Origin: Lepraria neglecta
Taxonomy: Eukaryota > Ascomycota > Lecanoromycetes > Lecanorales > Stereocaulaceae
Length of the DNA stretch: 64,000 nt
Reading direction: 5' to 3'
Assembly: GCA_033220425.1 (NCBI GenBank)
Contig: CM065648.1
Coordinates: 4,154,001-4,218,000 of the forward strand
Notes under the pieces: generated by a model
Told to the model about the DNA's origin: nothing
The model's database searches: none
What the model saw: the letters and a program-made list of their open reading frames with translations, nothing else
Shown: in pieces, positions 41,707-52,072 of the stretch
Position numbering within the stretch: the first letter of the stretch is position 1
Layout of the letters: the number at the start of each line of letters is the position of its first letter
Program-made: the position numbers and the translations under genes

Positions 41707-42770
41707 CTACCTAAACTCTATTCCCCCCTTTTGCGCTGGGGCCCGCGCCTCAATATCCACCACCTTCTTCAAAGCCTTTACTCGAAAATAGCACTTCTCA
41801 GCCTGCAATCTAGTTTCACCATCAAAGACTCTCTTTTTGCACAAACTATTCCACTCCTCATACAAACTAGTATCTCTATCCTCAATCCAATTCTTAAGCA
41901 ACCCCTTCTGCCACGCATCCTTCGCCCGTTCAATTTCCTGCCTCTCCTTTACAACCTGCTGCAGACATCGCGCCTTAATCGTTCTATCGATCTCGCTAAA
42001 TTGAGCTTCATAGCAAGCCCTCTGCGCCTTCTCACAATGAAGCTCGGCAAACGACTCACTGCACAATCTCTCGGCGTCAGTTGAGTTCACAAGATCCGCG
42101 GGGTGAAAGTAATCATCTGGCCGAAGGAGGCCCCGATCTTTCAATCGGTCCTGATCCCACAGGCGCCAGCCCCACTGCTTGTTATACTGGTTGTAATCTA
42201 TATACAACCATAGGGTGACGTCCAAGAAATTGGGAATGTTGAGGTCGTAGGGGATGTCGGTCCATATGGTGATGTACCAGTGCGCAACGTTCATGATTGA
42301 GTGTCCTACTGTTCTTCCTAGGTTGGTGACGAGGACGTGGTCTGTAGGAGCATTTGGATCTGAGCGCCAATAGTCTAGATCCCTAACGAGTATTTGCAAA
42401 AGGGAGGGCTGCTCGGAAAGTTCGGTGGAGCCGTTCGTGGTGCGATTATATTGGAAAGGGTTGACTTCAGATCGCAAGTGGAAACGAACTACTTCTGTTT
42501 CATCGATTTCCCATCCCCACAGTGTTTCAAGGAATTTGTTGAGGCAGTAGCTTGGTTTGATGGCCATTACAGGTAAGCCAACCTTGTCGTTCTCGTTGCA
42601 CTGTCGTGTGGTTCTCATAGAAGATATATCTCCTATCCCATTGTTGTGATACTTTGCTATCATTATCGCTGCTCAGCTGAGCAGTATCTTCAGGATGGGC
42701 TAACTCATAGCAGAGCTGAAAGCGTCAGAAGGCTCTGATGACACGACACATTTGAGGGAGAAGTGATGGG
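41707..42770 (-). pseudogene. F-box-like tandem family, copy B (N-terminally degraded)
   Basis: A 318-codon frame (42663-41707) contains the family core QPSLLQILVRDLDYWRSDP, the QWGWRLWDQDRL block and a charged C-terminal coiled region, all collinear with copy A. Upstream (about 42770-42664) the equivalent of the RRAFWRFQLCYEL block is readable in another frame but carries TGA at 42725-42727 where the other copies have Trp. The F-box region is not found. A shortened functional gene starting at 42663 is possible but less likely. Confidence 0.6.
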
Positions 42771-43231
42771 CTGGGTACATTACCTACATATATTTACCTC
42801 GTGGCCAAGAAGAACTGAACAATATACTCGCAGAATTTTATGAGCATTTGAAGCATCATTTCGATATAGTTTCAATGTAATGCGTGAACACCTTACATTC
42901 GGATTTTGAGAAGTGAAACAGCGAAACAACAAGGCAGGCTAAGCTACTCTTTCAGATTGTGTTGTCAGAGTATTCATGCTTTGCAAATCATGAGCACAAT
43001 ACAAATCAATACAGCCTTCTGGTCCGATCAGTGATGTAGATATGGGGCTCCACAACCTAAACCTGAAAAGTTATCTTCATTGATTATCATTTCGAAACTC
43101 TGCATCATCTTCCCATTGTTCTTGACTTGGGAAACGCATACCAGCCCATGTTTTTATCAAATTACCAAAGGTTCCCAAACGCTAGTGAAGTGGGATCCTC
43201 ACCGCAACAATATTCTGGGTGCCTTGGTACG
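42771..43231. other. Spacer between F-box-like copies A and B
   Basis: AT-rich, without frames or family sequence that I can recognise, apart from faint decay of copy B near its left edge. Confidence 0.4.
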
Positions 43232-44872
43232 CTACCTCCTTTCAAAATTACCTAGAAGCTTCCTGAACCTCGAAGGTTTCTGAGCGCTACGAATAGACAG
43301 CTTCGGTAAAATTTTCTTGCTCAAACCCTTACCACTCTTCTCCTCATGTTCCTTCATCCTCCACACAGTCTCATGACAGCGCGCTACCGTCCTCTCAGCC
43401 TCTTTTTCATCAGGAAAATCTACGAGTCTTCTGCGAGACTCGATCCAAAGGTTGAACCTGTTTGGATTCCGCTTCTTAATCCAGCCTTTCAGAATTTCAA
43501 TCTTACGTCTCGCCTTGTACTTGATTGCTGCCTCTTCCACTAGTTCTCTCTCCTTTCTTGCCTTTTCTCTGTCTCGCAGTTCTTCGATCTCCCGGTCCCT
43601 TTTCCGCTTCTTGGTTACCCATTCATATATGAAAGTATCGCGAGCCGAATCGCACTCGGCCTTAGCTGAAGAAGCTTCGGGACCTGGTTCAAGGAGTAGA
43701 CCGCGTCGAATCAGTCTTTCCACATCCCACATGCACCAACCCCAGTGCTCGTCTTTGTCGTTGTATCTCGTCGATAGTCGAGATCTCTGTGTGGTAGTTG
43801 AATTGGCAAAGTTCGCCTCTCCATTCTCGAGCCAATATTTCCCGACGCCGGCAGGGTGTCTGACCATCCTGAGGTTCGCAACCAGCAAGTGGTCCTCCTC
43901 GTCAGCCCCATCCAGATTCCAATTTCTGAGATCGTGCATCAGACGTTGTATAAGCACTGGCTGCTCATGAACACCATCAAAGCCCGTAGTAGAGCGCCGG
44001 TATTGGAGAGTATTGACCACAGAAGCCAGATGAGACCTCACAGCCTCGAACTCTGCGATCTCCCAGATACTGAGAGTCTGTAGAAACCTTTCCACCTCAA
44101 TTTCCCGCGCCGTCTCCCCTCGCCCATTCAACCAAGCCTGCGATATGCAGGGCCCAGCTCTGAAGGAGGTTTGGGGCCAGACAAACCGTGTTGGCAAAGG
44201 TGATCGGCATGGAGGACTTTGCTGACGAGCAGGAGCCGCTGATGGTTCCCTCGATCCAGACAATTCGTAGCACAATTGAAACCGCCAAAACGCTCTCCGA
44301 ATACGGCAGAGCTCGGTAGGCGAGATCGAATCATCCGGCTCCTTGCTTGGTATAGCGATTCGAGAGTGTGCAAAATCCTTGACAAGAATTTCTATACTGT
44401 CTGAGACATCACTTATATCTCTCAGCGTAGCCATCGGGGCACCAGAAGGTTTACATAATCGACGAAGAATGGCATCCGGCTCATCGGCGTCAAGAAGGTG
44501 GTGGAAGTAGTTTCTTGTCATTGGCAGATTTGGGCGGCGATTTCGAATAACCATGACCACGTATATCTGCCTCGCGAGTTGGTATTTCCGGCTTGTGCGG
44601 AAAACAGCGTTGAAGATGTTTCTAACGAAACTCTTTAGGATAGCGCGGCCTGTAGGGAGTAGGATGAGGAGGTTGTAGAGGCAATCGAAACTGGGAATGT
44701 GCTTCAGGATTTCGACCAATATCTCAGTGGGTAGTGCTCGTAGACCGTGGAGGACGGGTTGGTCGTGTGAGTCGACTTTGGCGGTGAATCGAGGAGTTGA
44801 AGAGGCACCGACCAACAGGTCTCGATAGCTACGAGAGGTTAGTGAGGCCCTCGCCAGCTCATCGCCAGGCAT
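43232..44872 (-). CDS. F-box-like protein, tandem family copy A (intact)
   Basis: 546 aa, single exon, starting MPGDELARAS. An upstream in-frame extension to 45073 exists, but it is rich in hydrophobic residues and lacks family similarity, so the start at 44872 is preferred. Residues about 35-75 (LRALPTEILVEILKHIPSFD ... LLIL) look like an F-box, the SKP1-binding module of SCF ubiquitin ligases. The rest is the family-specific domain shared with copies B and C (SPTELCRIRRAFWRFQLCYEL; LSIWEIAEFEAVRSHLASVVN; EHWGWCMWDVERLIRRGLL) and a Lys/Arg/Glu-rich coiled C-terminus. Target unknown. It is the only intact member of the local trio. Confidence 0.75.
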   Translation of the reverse strand: MPGDELARASLTSRSYRDLLVGASSTPRFTAKVDSHDQPVLHGLRALPTEILVEILKHIPSFDCLYNLLILLPTGRAILKSFVRNIFNAVFRTSRKYQLARQIYVVMVIRNRRPNLPMTRNYFHHLLDADEPDAILRRLCKPSGAPMATLRDISDVSDSIEILVKDFAHSRIAIPSKEPDDSISPTELCRIRRAFWRFQLCYELSGSREPSAAPARQQSPPCRSPLPTRFVWPQTSFRAGPCISQAWLNGRGETAREIEVERFLQTLSIWEIAEFEAVRSHLASVVNTLQYRRSTTGFDGVHEQPVLIQRLMHDLRNWNLDGADEEDHLLVANLRMVRHPAGVGKYWLENGEANFANSTTTQRSRLSTRYNDKDEHWGWCMWDVERLIRRGLLLEPGPEASSAKAECDSARDTFIYEWVTKKRKRDREIEELRDREKARKERELVEEAAIKYKARRKIEILKGWIKKRNPNRFNLWIESRRRLVDFPDEKEAERTVARCHETVWRMKEHEEKSGKGLSKKILPKLSIRSAQKPSRFRKLLGNFERR

Positions 44873-45085
44873 CTTGTTTAGCAGGTTTATTTTGGTAGTG
44901 AGAAGTAGAATTGTCAGACTGGAAGAGTGTAGGAGTAGGAAGGTAGATATATGACGCATTTCTAAGTTTAACAAATGAGAAGGTTTTATACATAGGGCGC
45001 AGAAATTTCGCAACAAACATTCTACATGTGAAAACTGGAGATGGAATTGGAGATGCTGAAAACTTCTTCGCAAAGAATATCCGGA

Positions 45086-45134
45086 CCCCGCCTTAGCAAG
45101 CGTCCGCTTACTAAGGACGCTTGCTAAGGCGGGG
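45086..45134. repeat. Perfect 20-bp inverted repeat (hairpin) with 9-nt spacer
   Basis: Arms ccccgccttagcaagcgtcc (45086-45105) and its exact reverse complement (45115-45134) flank gcttactaa. It lies about 215 bp upstream of F-box-like copy A and 180 bp from the end of MIC26/27. GC-rich arms in an AT-rich intergene with no mismatches suggest a recent origin: a solo transposon terminus pair, a minimal MITE or a structured regulatory site. Confidence 0.7.
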
Positions 45135-45314
45135 TGTACTTGTAATAGGAAAATCGTCGGAAACTTACCGTAATTTGTTGATAGAAAGATTGTAATCCTT
45201 GAAGCCCTCGCTTAATGATATTTGACTTTGGGCGAGGATATTGCGATATCGTACACAACTAGTGATGCGCTCGCAACGCAGGGCACATGAGTGCAGTCAA
45301 AGTCCCAGCACCCA

Positions 45315-46150
45315 TCACTTCTCCTTCTTCACCCACCCCTCTACAGCCTCCCTACTCTCCTTCACCATCTCATCCGACCACTTCTTCGTCGCCTCTCCCC
45401 GCACCTTTGCCTGCTTCCAGCTCTCCTCAATAGCCCCTCGTATCCGCAAGTGATTCAGCGCAATAACCGGGGCCTTCTCTTCGTAAGTCCATATCAAATC
45501 ACCCACATTCCTTGACGTAACAGGCAGCACAACCCACGCAGCTCCTATTCCCACGGCGATCGGTACAGTAGCCCTTAGTAGAATGTTCCTATTTCTTGAG
45601 ATGATTGTCCCAGCCATTGCAGCAACTAGGACGTAGAGAGCGCCGGGCATTATCCGTTCGTGTGTCTCGGGAGGAGGAGCGAGTGAGGCTATGGTCTGTG
45701 TGAAGGCGCGTTCTTGATGTAGGACGGAGGACATGAAGGCATTGATGCGGTCTTCGGCGGCGACGGAGTGAGCGTGTATGAAGAGGCGGACACGGCGGAT
45801 TTGACCTGCTAGTCGATCTGTAGGGGTAGGTGAAGATATGGATGATTTTTCGCTAGGTGTAGGTTTTGATTTGGGAGGTTGGCGGAGAGGGGTAAGATCT
45901 TGATAGATAGGTTTGCGGGCAAGCTAGTAGCACTATCAATACAATTGGCTATACAGCAAACAGTGTGAGACCTTACATGGTCTTGCGGGGGTTCCTCCGC
46001 GTGAAGTGTAGAATGGGGAAAGAGAAGCACGCCGGTTGTGAGGGCCCCGATTGCTAGAGGTGATATGGGACGCTGGTGAGTGTCAGTTCATGCATTGAGA
46101 CCAATTGATACTATTCAGCTCACCCGCCGGGCTAGCTGTCGAAAAGCCAT
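45315..46150 (-). CDS. MICOS complex subunit (MIC26/MIC27, apolipoprotein O family)
   Basis: 243 aa in three exons: 46150-46124, 46072-45977, 45923-45315 (introns of 51 and 53 bp, phase 0). The family shapes crista junctions in the inner mitochondrial membrane. A short basic N-terminus (MAFRQLARRRP) acts as presequence. The family block ARKPIYQDLTPLR follows intron 2. The helical middle (RVRLFIHAHSVAAEDRINAF) leads to two membrane helices (MPGALYVLVAAMAGTII and ATVPIAVGIGAAWVVLP), which form the Gly-rich hairpin typical of the group. The first exon encodes only nine residues and was found by splicing. MIC26 and MIC27 cannot be separated from the sequence. Confidence 0.85.
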
Positions 46151-46592
46151 GTTGATGTTGCGACGAATTGAAATTGGTGCTTGCAGTTGAGCTGTCTGAA
46201 TTTCTGCTAAGCAAAGTAGAGCGCTAGCCTTTTCGGGCTAGCTGACTAAGTTGACATAAGTGCTGAGATCACGTTGCATGCGTTTGCTCCATTTTAACTT
46301 TCAGCCACTTATTCTGATGCAGGTAACAAAACGCCCGCCTTTGCGAAACTTTGAAACACTCATGTGATAAGGGCTGACTTCTACAGCTTATTAACTTTTC
46401 GACATGTGAAATGTCTCGTTGGACCAAATTTCATCCCCGAGAATACGACTCCACAATCTCTGTGGTCCTCTTTTGACTCCGTCATCCTCGAAAGATAGAG
46501 TCATAGATCCCTTCTGTATATTTAATAATGTCGCCCCGCCTCTGTTCTTCAACCTAAGACTATAGTGATGGCTAGACTTTATCATCCTCACG

Positions 46593-47917
46593 CTAACCAA
46601 ATTCCTTCTGCACCATGATGTGGCTCCCAGGAACGTCCTCTCGTCTCAAATTCCCCTCTTCCGTCTCCAAGCTCATAATATGGTTCTCCACACTCCCCTG
46701 CGGCTCCGACAACTTAATAAAGCCATCTTCGACGACACCTCGATGGTGCAGATATTCCCTATCATCCTCCGTATGGGACGTGCTTCTAAACGAGTGTAGC
46801 GAAAGAGCGCTGCGGATGGAGCCGATGATGGATTCTGGCGACATGCCGGAGAAGAGCGGACGTAGTGTAAGGAGGCAGGCGCCGATGACGCCGAGGGTGG
46901 GCTCGACGGAGGTCCAGATTACGAGGGAGTAGTACTGTGCTATTCGTAGAGGTTAGCTTTTGAGTGACGGTGGAGAGGATAGAGGCAGCTGAAACAATTT
47001 TTTCTCGATACTGCGGCAATGGAGGACAGGGACTTACAGGAGAAGTTGGGATCCTGGTTGTATTGGAGCTTGAAATAAGCCACCGATCGGTCGATGCTGG
47101 CTACAACGACACTGAGAAAGCGTGAGCTTACGTGTGGCCTGACCACGGAAAAGGGAGTGAACTCACACGGCTCCCGCGAGAAATATTCCCAACACTGCAC
47201 CCTTGTGCTCCCAACGCATATGAAGCTTCCATACGATAGGAAAAGGAGAGCCAGGATTACAACGTCGCTGACGAGATTGGTAACAGCTGCGGTCTCGTAC
47301 ACGATGTTAATGTCAGAGATGCAGCCGCTCATTTACGACGGTTGCGTGCCCCAATTGTCTGATATAGGGTTGCATTGAAAAATGATTACGAAAAATATGC
47401 TGACCCACCAGAGTAGCACATAATAGCCACGATATAGACGGCGATCTTGAATCGTCGAGTAGGAAATGTTCGAAGATAGAAGGCCAGAACCGAAGCCTTG
47501 ATGATGGGCATAGCGCAGGTGTGAAGGATCTACAGCGCGAACATGACCCTTGCGGTTCCGAGTTCTTTTGCTGGAGGAAAGCCAGCCAAGTCTCCAGTAG
47601 AGATATAAATTTCATTTTCTCCAATTCCGGTTACAGCGACGCCGACAATGTTGTAGATAGCCACACCGAGCGTAATCAATTAGCAATTGTGAGCTATAGG
47701 ATCATACTGTTGGTAACTAGAACAGCCGCGAGAGCTAGAGAAGAGCACGTCTTACCATTGCAAGCATTATGAGATATTCATCGACCTAGTGCTCAACGCC
47801 CTTGTGTTTCCGGGTCAGAAAGCGCAGGATGACAGAAATGATGGCTAAGACTGATAACACAGCACTTACAGCCACTATAGTTATTACTTGGGCCTTCAGG
47901 GTTTGGCCGTCTCCCAT
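46593..47917 (-). pseudogene. Dead fungal rhodopsin-like integral membrane protein
   Basis: A seven-helix fungal membrane family, often next to effector or metabolite genes. From ATG 47917 the collinear sequence runs: helix 1 (ITIVAVSAVLSVLAIISVIL), VDEYLIMLAM, an intron, LITLGVAIYNIVGVAVTG, ILHTCAMPIIKASVLAFYLR, FQCNPISDNWGTQPS, AAVTNLVSDVVILAL, VVASIDRSVAYFKLQYNQDPN, YYSLVIWTSVEPTLGVIGAC and the cytoplasmic tail to TAG at 46593. Three in-frame stops interrupt it (47786-47788 TAG, 47530-47532 TAG, 47333-47335 TAA), each standing where Gln fits, and one frame shift lies near 47262. All three stops fit CAG/CAA to TAG/TAA, that is CpA to TpA. The C-terminal exon (46844-46593 and upstream) is still open. 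Confidence 0.8.
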
Positions 47918-48373
47918 GGTGGTGGAATGAGCTCAAATTTGACTAAATCTTCTAAGGGTACTAGGTGAACAGCGAATCAGTGGAAGTGAGAAGTTGCCCG
48001 TCTTATAAAAGGAGTAATTCACAAGGCAACGTGGTAGGAAAATGACATCGACTGAGAATTCACTACTGTAGCGTTGGATTCTCACCCTTCCCACAGGTAG
48101 TACCAAGATAACGAGCCATGGACTCGAACAAATCCCACAGTTTCAGATTAGAGCCCATGCAATCTCATTGATTTACGCATCGTTGCAATCTCGGACGCAT
48201 GAATTGTTTTGTTGAACGGACCACGGAACATTACGCCCTCTATGTGGCTTGAAGATCATTTTCCCAATCCGTGGTTCCCCGATGGAGGAGGTGTGCAAGA
48301 GTTGAAGTATTGTTACTTCAGTGCTGTTTTTGGCTGCTGAGAACGATGCAATGATCCGACAATCCTCGAGGAA
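47918..48373. other. Intergenic stretch, no gene seen
   Basis: About 450 bp upstream of the dead rhodopsin-like gene; it should hold its old promoter. Nothing else is recognised. Confidence 0.4.
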
Positions 48374-49144
48374 TTATCGTGGATGAAAACATCGAGCTTC
48401 ACAGAGTGAACCCAAACCACAAGGATAATCTTCGAACGTGAAGAAGGTAGTATGCAGGAGCGGGCTCACTGGCGAATCGGGTGTAGTGATGATGAGCTGC
48501 ATGAACTGAAAATATCCGCAACCAATACTGATGCAGAAGCCCGAGGGGTAGGAGTCCCTAGGATCTGGTTGCGGAGCTCTGCAAGTTGCGTAATTTCCAC
48601 ACTGCTTACAATCGATGGTCTGAGGAAGGACGAGACAAAATAAATTGATGGCTTGTAGTATCACAATTGAATATTTCAGAAATCATACGAAGTCAGGTGG
48701 AATGCGTGTAAACTGTGTTGTATTGCTACCATCCAATCGAGATCCCTCCGGGAACGATAGTAAATGCCAGTAACAAGAAGAAGTCGCGGTCTTGTCCCCT
48801 GATAAACCTTTAACGATTGCTCCAGATCGAATCTCAAACTTTTTAGGTGACTAATTGCTTCCCGCAAAGAGTATGAGTCGGCTCAGTGGCTGGTGGGTGT
48901 CGGCGCCGGAGGCGGCTGAGCATCTCTTTCGAGAACGTACCGTCACTAGGCGTCCGAGTAGGCGCTATATCAGAGACCGCTTCTAGATCCCTCACCACGA
49001 TCTTTGATTCAATAGCTTTATCTGATAAGAGGGTTTAGTAGTGTCACCGCAGGCCCAATGTCCTCACGTACCGTTGATGCCGAGCCAAGGAAGTGAGGAT
49101 GCTCTCCAGGCAAGGAGCGTGAACAAGTAATAGTTGAGATGCAT
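48374..49144 (-). CDS. Candidate small cysteine-rich secreted protein (exons partly uncertain)
   Basis: ATG at 49144 gives a signal-peptide-like start (MHLNYYLFTLLAWRASSLP). Exon 1 is 49144-49072 with a good 50-bp intron (GTACGTGAGG to ATCAG), and exon 2 begins at 49021 (DKAIESKIVVRDLEAVSD). Downstream on the same strand, after a possible acceptor near 48625, is a Cys-rich segment of pattern C-x2-C-x5-C-x15-C-x4-C (CKQCGNYATC ... GFCISIGCGYF). The splice between exon 2 and this segment is not resolved (about 300 bp, with one extra exon possible), and the 3' end is unknown. The layout resembles fungal effector-like proteins; no family is recognised and decay is possible. Confidence 0.4.
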
Positions 49145-49802
49145 AGTGAGAGTATTTTTTTGCGAGCTTCGTTGTTGACTAAGTGGGAAGCAAGGCTGTC
49201 GCAGCTGGTAGTAGTCTTAGGCAGATTTGAAGGTGGATGGAGAGCTTTGGAGGGTTTGATATACTGATAAGCCTCTGTAGATATGCTGATTTGCACGGAT
49301 CCTATAGCAGTCTTTGACCCATGTTCTCATGATGCTATGTCATTTATGACGCACTTCACGGACCCGGTTAGGTATCACTAAATCGTCGTAGGAGGACATC
49401 TTCTCCGAATGCGAGCTAAATAGAACATCTAAATCTTGTGGTGTAGACACTACGAGCGTATGCCCGTTGTACTTCATCAGGAATAAGGGCGCTTCTTTGC
49501 GTCACCAGCATCTCAAAGGATTTGGACGTGGTGACAGGCCAATGCCGACATCCGGCCGAAGCTGATGAAACCTTTGATGTAGATGATCGGACTGGGTGTA
49601 CTCAATGCCTGATCAAGAAGGTCTTGAATTGTACCATGGGAAGCATGAACGTCCCCCGAAAACAGCATTCTTAGCTGCTACGTCAACTGATAGCTCCCGC
49701 AGTTCTATTTCTTCAGTCCTTGCCTTGAGGGTCATTGGGCAGGCTCAATCAACAGATAGATACTTGTGATTCACAGATCATTCGTGACCGTCCACAGCCA
49801 GA
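49145..49802. other. Intergenic stretch, no gene seen
   Basis: About 660 bp between the candidate secreted protein and the UstYa-like pseudogene, which diverge. It probably holds their promoters; no motif is recognised. Confidence 0.4.
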
Positions 49803-50735
49803 ATGGGCGAGTATCAACCTCTTCATGACCAGGATAAGGACGAGCATTACTCAGTCCCGGATGAGATCGAGTTTAGGCCTGTTCTTCATTGGCGATCGTA
49901 TACGGAAGCGTTTTGTCGTCGGCTCAGTCTTTGCTTCGATGGGCTTATTCGTCGGACACCATGCTCCTTTGTGGAAAGCCGCAGGCTTCATAAGAGAGAT
50001 TCCGTTCATGAGCAAGTTGCATATACACTGCGGATTGAAGCAGAGACAGATGACTGAGATCTATTGGAAGTGCCTCCGGGAAGTATCCTAGTGACTTACT
50101 CACACAATGACATATTCGCACAAACACCGTCCGAAGCGAGAGATATGGAGCGTGGCGTACAGTACTTCTGAGTGAGTGTACGACATTTCGCTTATCCGAG
50201 ACTCCAGCTGACAGTGCTGCAGGCGGCTTGGGCTTCATTCAACATCCGAGCCTTGGACCTGAGATCGTCGGTCTCGCCTTCGTTCATCAACTCCATTGTG
50301 TGGTGAGTGTATTGCTTACCTTTCCTATTCTTTCACCATTCTGTTGACACTCTACTCCAGGACAGACTTCGCCGCGGCTGTTACCCTGCTCTGAATGGCA
50401 TCGAGACTCCTTGTACCACCCACCATATCAAGCACTGCTTAGCGTACCTCCGCCAATCCATCATGTGCCACGGCGACACGAACTTGGAATATCGAGAGGA
50501 AGACGAAGAGACTGGGGAGGTAGGGACCTCAGGCTATGGCACACATCAATGTCAAAATTTTGCCGAGCTCTACGACTTTGCAGAGAAGTGGAAAGTCTGG
50601 AAAGGGAAGCGTCGCCCAGAGCAAGAAAGGATCACGGAGGAGAAAATTCCTGGTCGTGTTATCAATTATGGCTACGTGTCATCGCGTGGAGATCCGGTGC
50701 CTTTTATAACGAGTATCCAACAGCAGAAGTGGTAG
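49803..50735 (+). pseudogene. Broken UstYa-like (DUF3328) protein
   Basis: UstYa-family proteins are membrane-anchored oxidases that modify ribosomal-peptide and related fungal metabolites. The collinear pieces are MGEYQPLHDQDKDEHY with ELRPV-like EIEFRPVLHWRSY at the N-terminus, a membrane helix readable only in another frame (VGSVFASMGLFVGHHAPLW), and then LGFIQHPSLGPEIVGLAFVH with the metal-binding HQLHC at the end of the next exon (to 50302). After an intron (50303-50360) the last exon has HHIKHCLAYLRQSIMCHGD and GTHQC, ending at 50735. Two frame changes surround the helix and two in-frame TGA codons (50055-50057, 50169-50171) lie before the HQLHC exon. It is not functional as read. These TGA codons, if from TGG, are not in the CpA context favoured by RIP. 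Confidence 0.75.
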
Positions 50736-52072
50736 GTGTTGTCAAATGCTAGAGCCGGTGTATAGCAGTCGTAACTGGTTTGTTGATCCGATCAAGGTCC
50801 ACGTAAGCAGGCGCAGGTTGAAATGCTTTGATCCGTAGGGACCCCACCCTAGTCGCTTGCCTCTGCAAGATCCCGTCCTGCATTGAACATTCACAATTGT
50901 GTAACCTGACCCTCATCCGTTGACCGTCTAGTGTGATTTCCAATTCATCTTGCTAGGTCCTCACAGAATTCAATCCTGATTCACCTTCTCGATCTCAGTA
51001 ATCTAAGCAGCGTGGATTGCCCACCATGCAGTCTTCATATTCAACAGACATCGATGTCCATCCCGCATCACCGTGAGATATTCCTGCACTGACACGCCTC
51101 TACGTCGTCGCCGTTGCGTTCGATAGTCGTCATTTGCCATGAGAATTCCTGTGGGGTTTATTTCTTTCACCCGGTACCTCCATACAGCTGCCCCGCAACC
51201 CTTCAGTGCTCAGGCTACTGTGGCTGCATGAAAGCGATTCTTTCACCTACTTAATATCATCCAATCGATGAAAGCTTTCCTTAAGTGCTCACATTGACGT
51301 TGACCCGGCCTCTATGACTGACAAGGACTTCTCAGTGGCCGCACAATAATAACGTATATGTGATGTTCTGGTCATTATCTGTATCTCTGCGCCGGCGTCT
51401 TTACTTGAAAACCTTCATTGATAGCACCTTGGCTATCCTCCGGGTCAAAATGCCTTAGCAAGCGCTCGTGTCAAGGTCTGGGCACCGGACTTTCCTTGCT
51501 CTCCAATCTCGCACACGGCAAGCAAGCAAGCCGAGACCTCTCCCTTGGTTTTTGACGGCGACTCGCTGGACTCTGAACTGCTTTACTCCTTTTGGGGGGA
51601 GATGGAGAGCGAAAAAGGTCTAGCCTGCACGTGTTTTCATAAGCGAGACAAAGCTTGTTTTTGTTTAAGGCATTGTTAATCTCGACGGATCCACAGCTAA
51701 ACCATTCTTTCGTTAGCAACTCTTGAAGCTCCCGTGGTCGAGAACCTCGTTCATGGATTTTCGAGCACGAAGTAATTTCAAAGTTACCAGGGTAGGTTCT
51801 ACGCTCAGCTGTCGCCATGAACGCCATTTCCATGAGTTTGGCTTGGGTATGGCCCCACCATTGGCCAGACCCAGGGGATGCGTATGAGGTTCGAGATGTT
51901 TACGGAAAACTCTGCATATAGTACCTGCGTATACATGCGAGCGCCCCCAAACGGTAAGGGCTTTTGTTTCCGCTCTTTGAATGTGTATACACGCCTGTTT
52001 AATATACAATGTATCCTGCGATTCTTGTCGTGTGCATCTAAGCAGCGACTAGACCAGTCTCATTCTTTGAGA
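50736..52072. other. Intergenic stretch, no supported gene
   Basis: About 1.3 kb. Frames here are short and without domains. The 3' end should hold the promoter of the GH128 gene. Confidence 0.45.

Noticed and set aside
44873-45073. 67-codon N-terminal extension of F-box-like copy A
   Set aside because: Hydrophobic and unlike the rest of the family. It probably reflects an open 5' leader rather than coding sequence.
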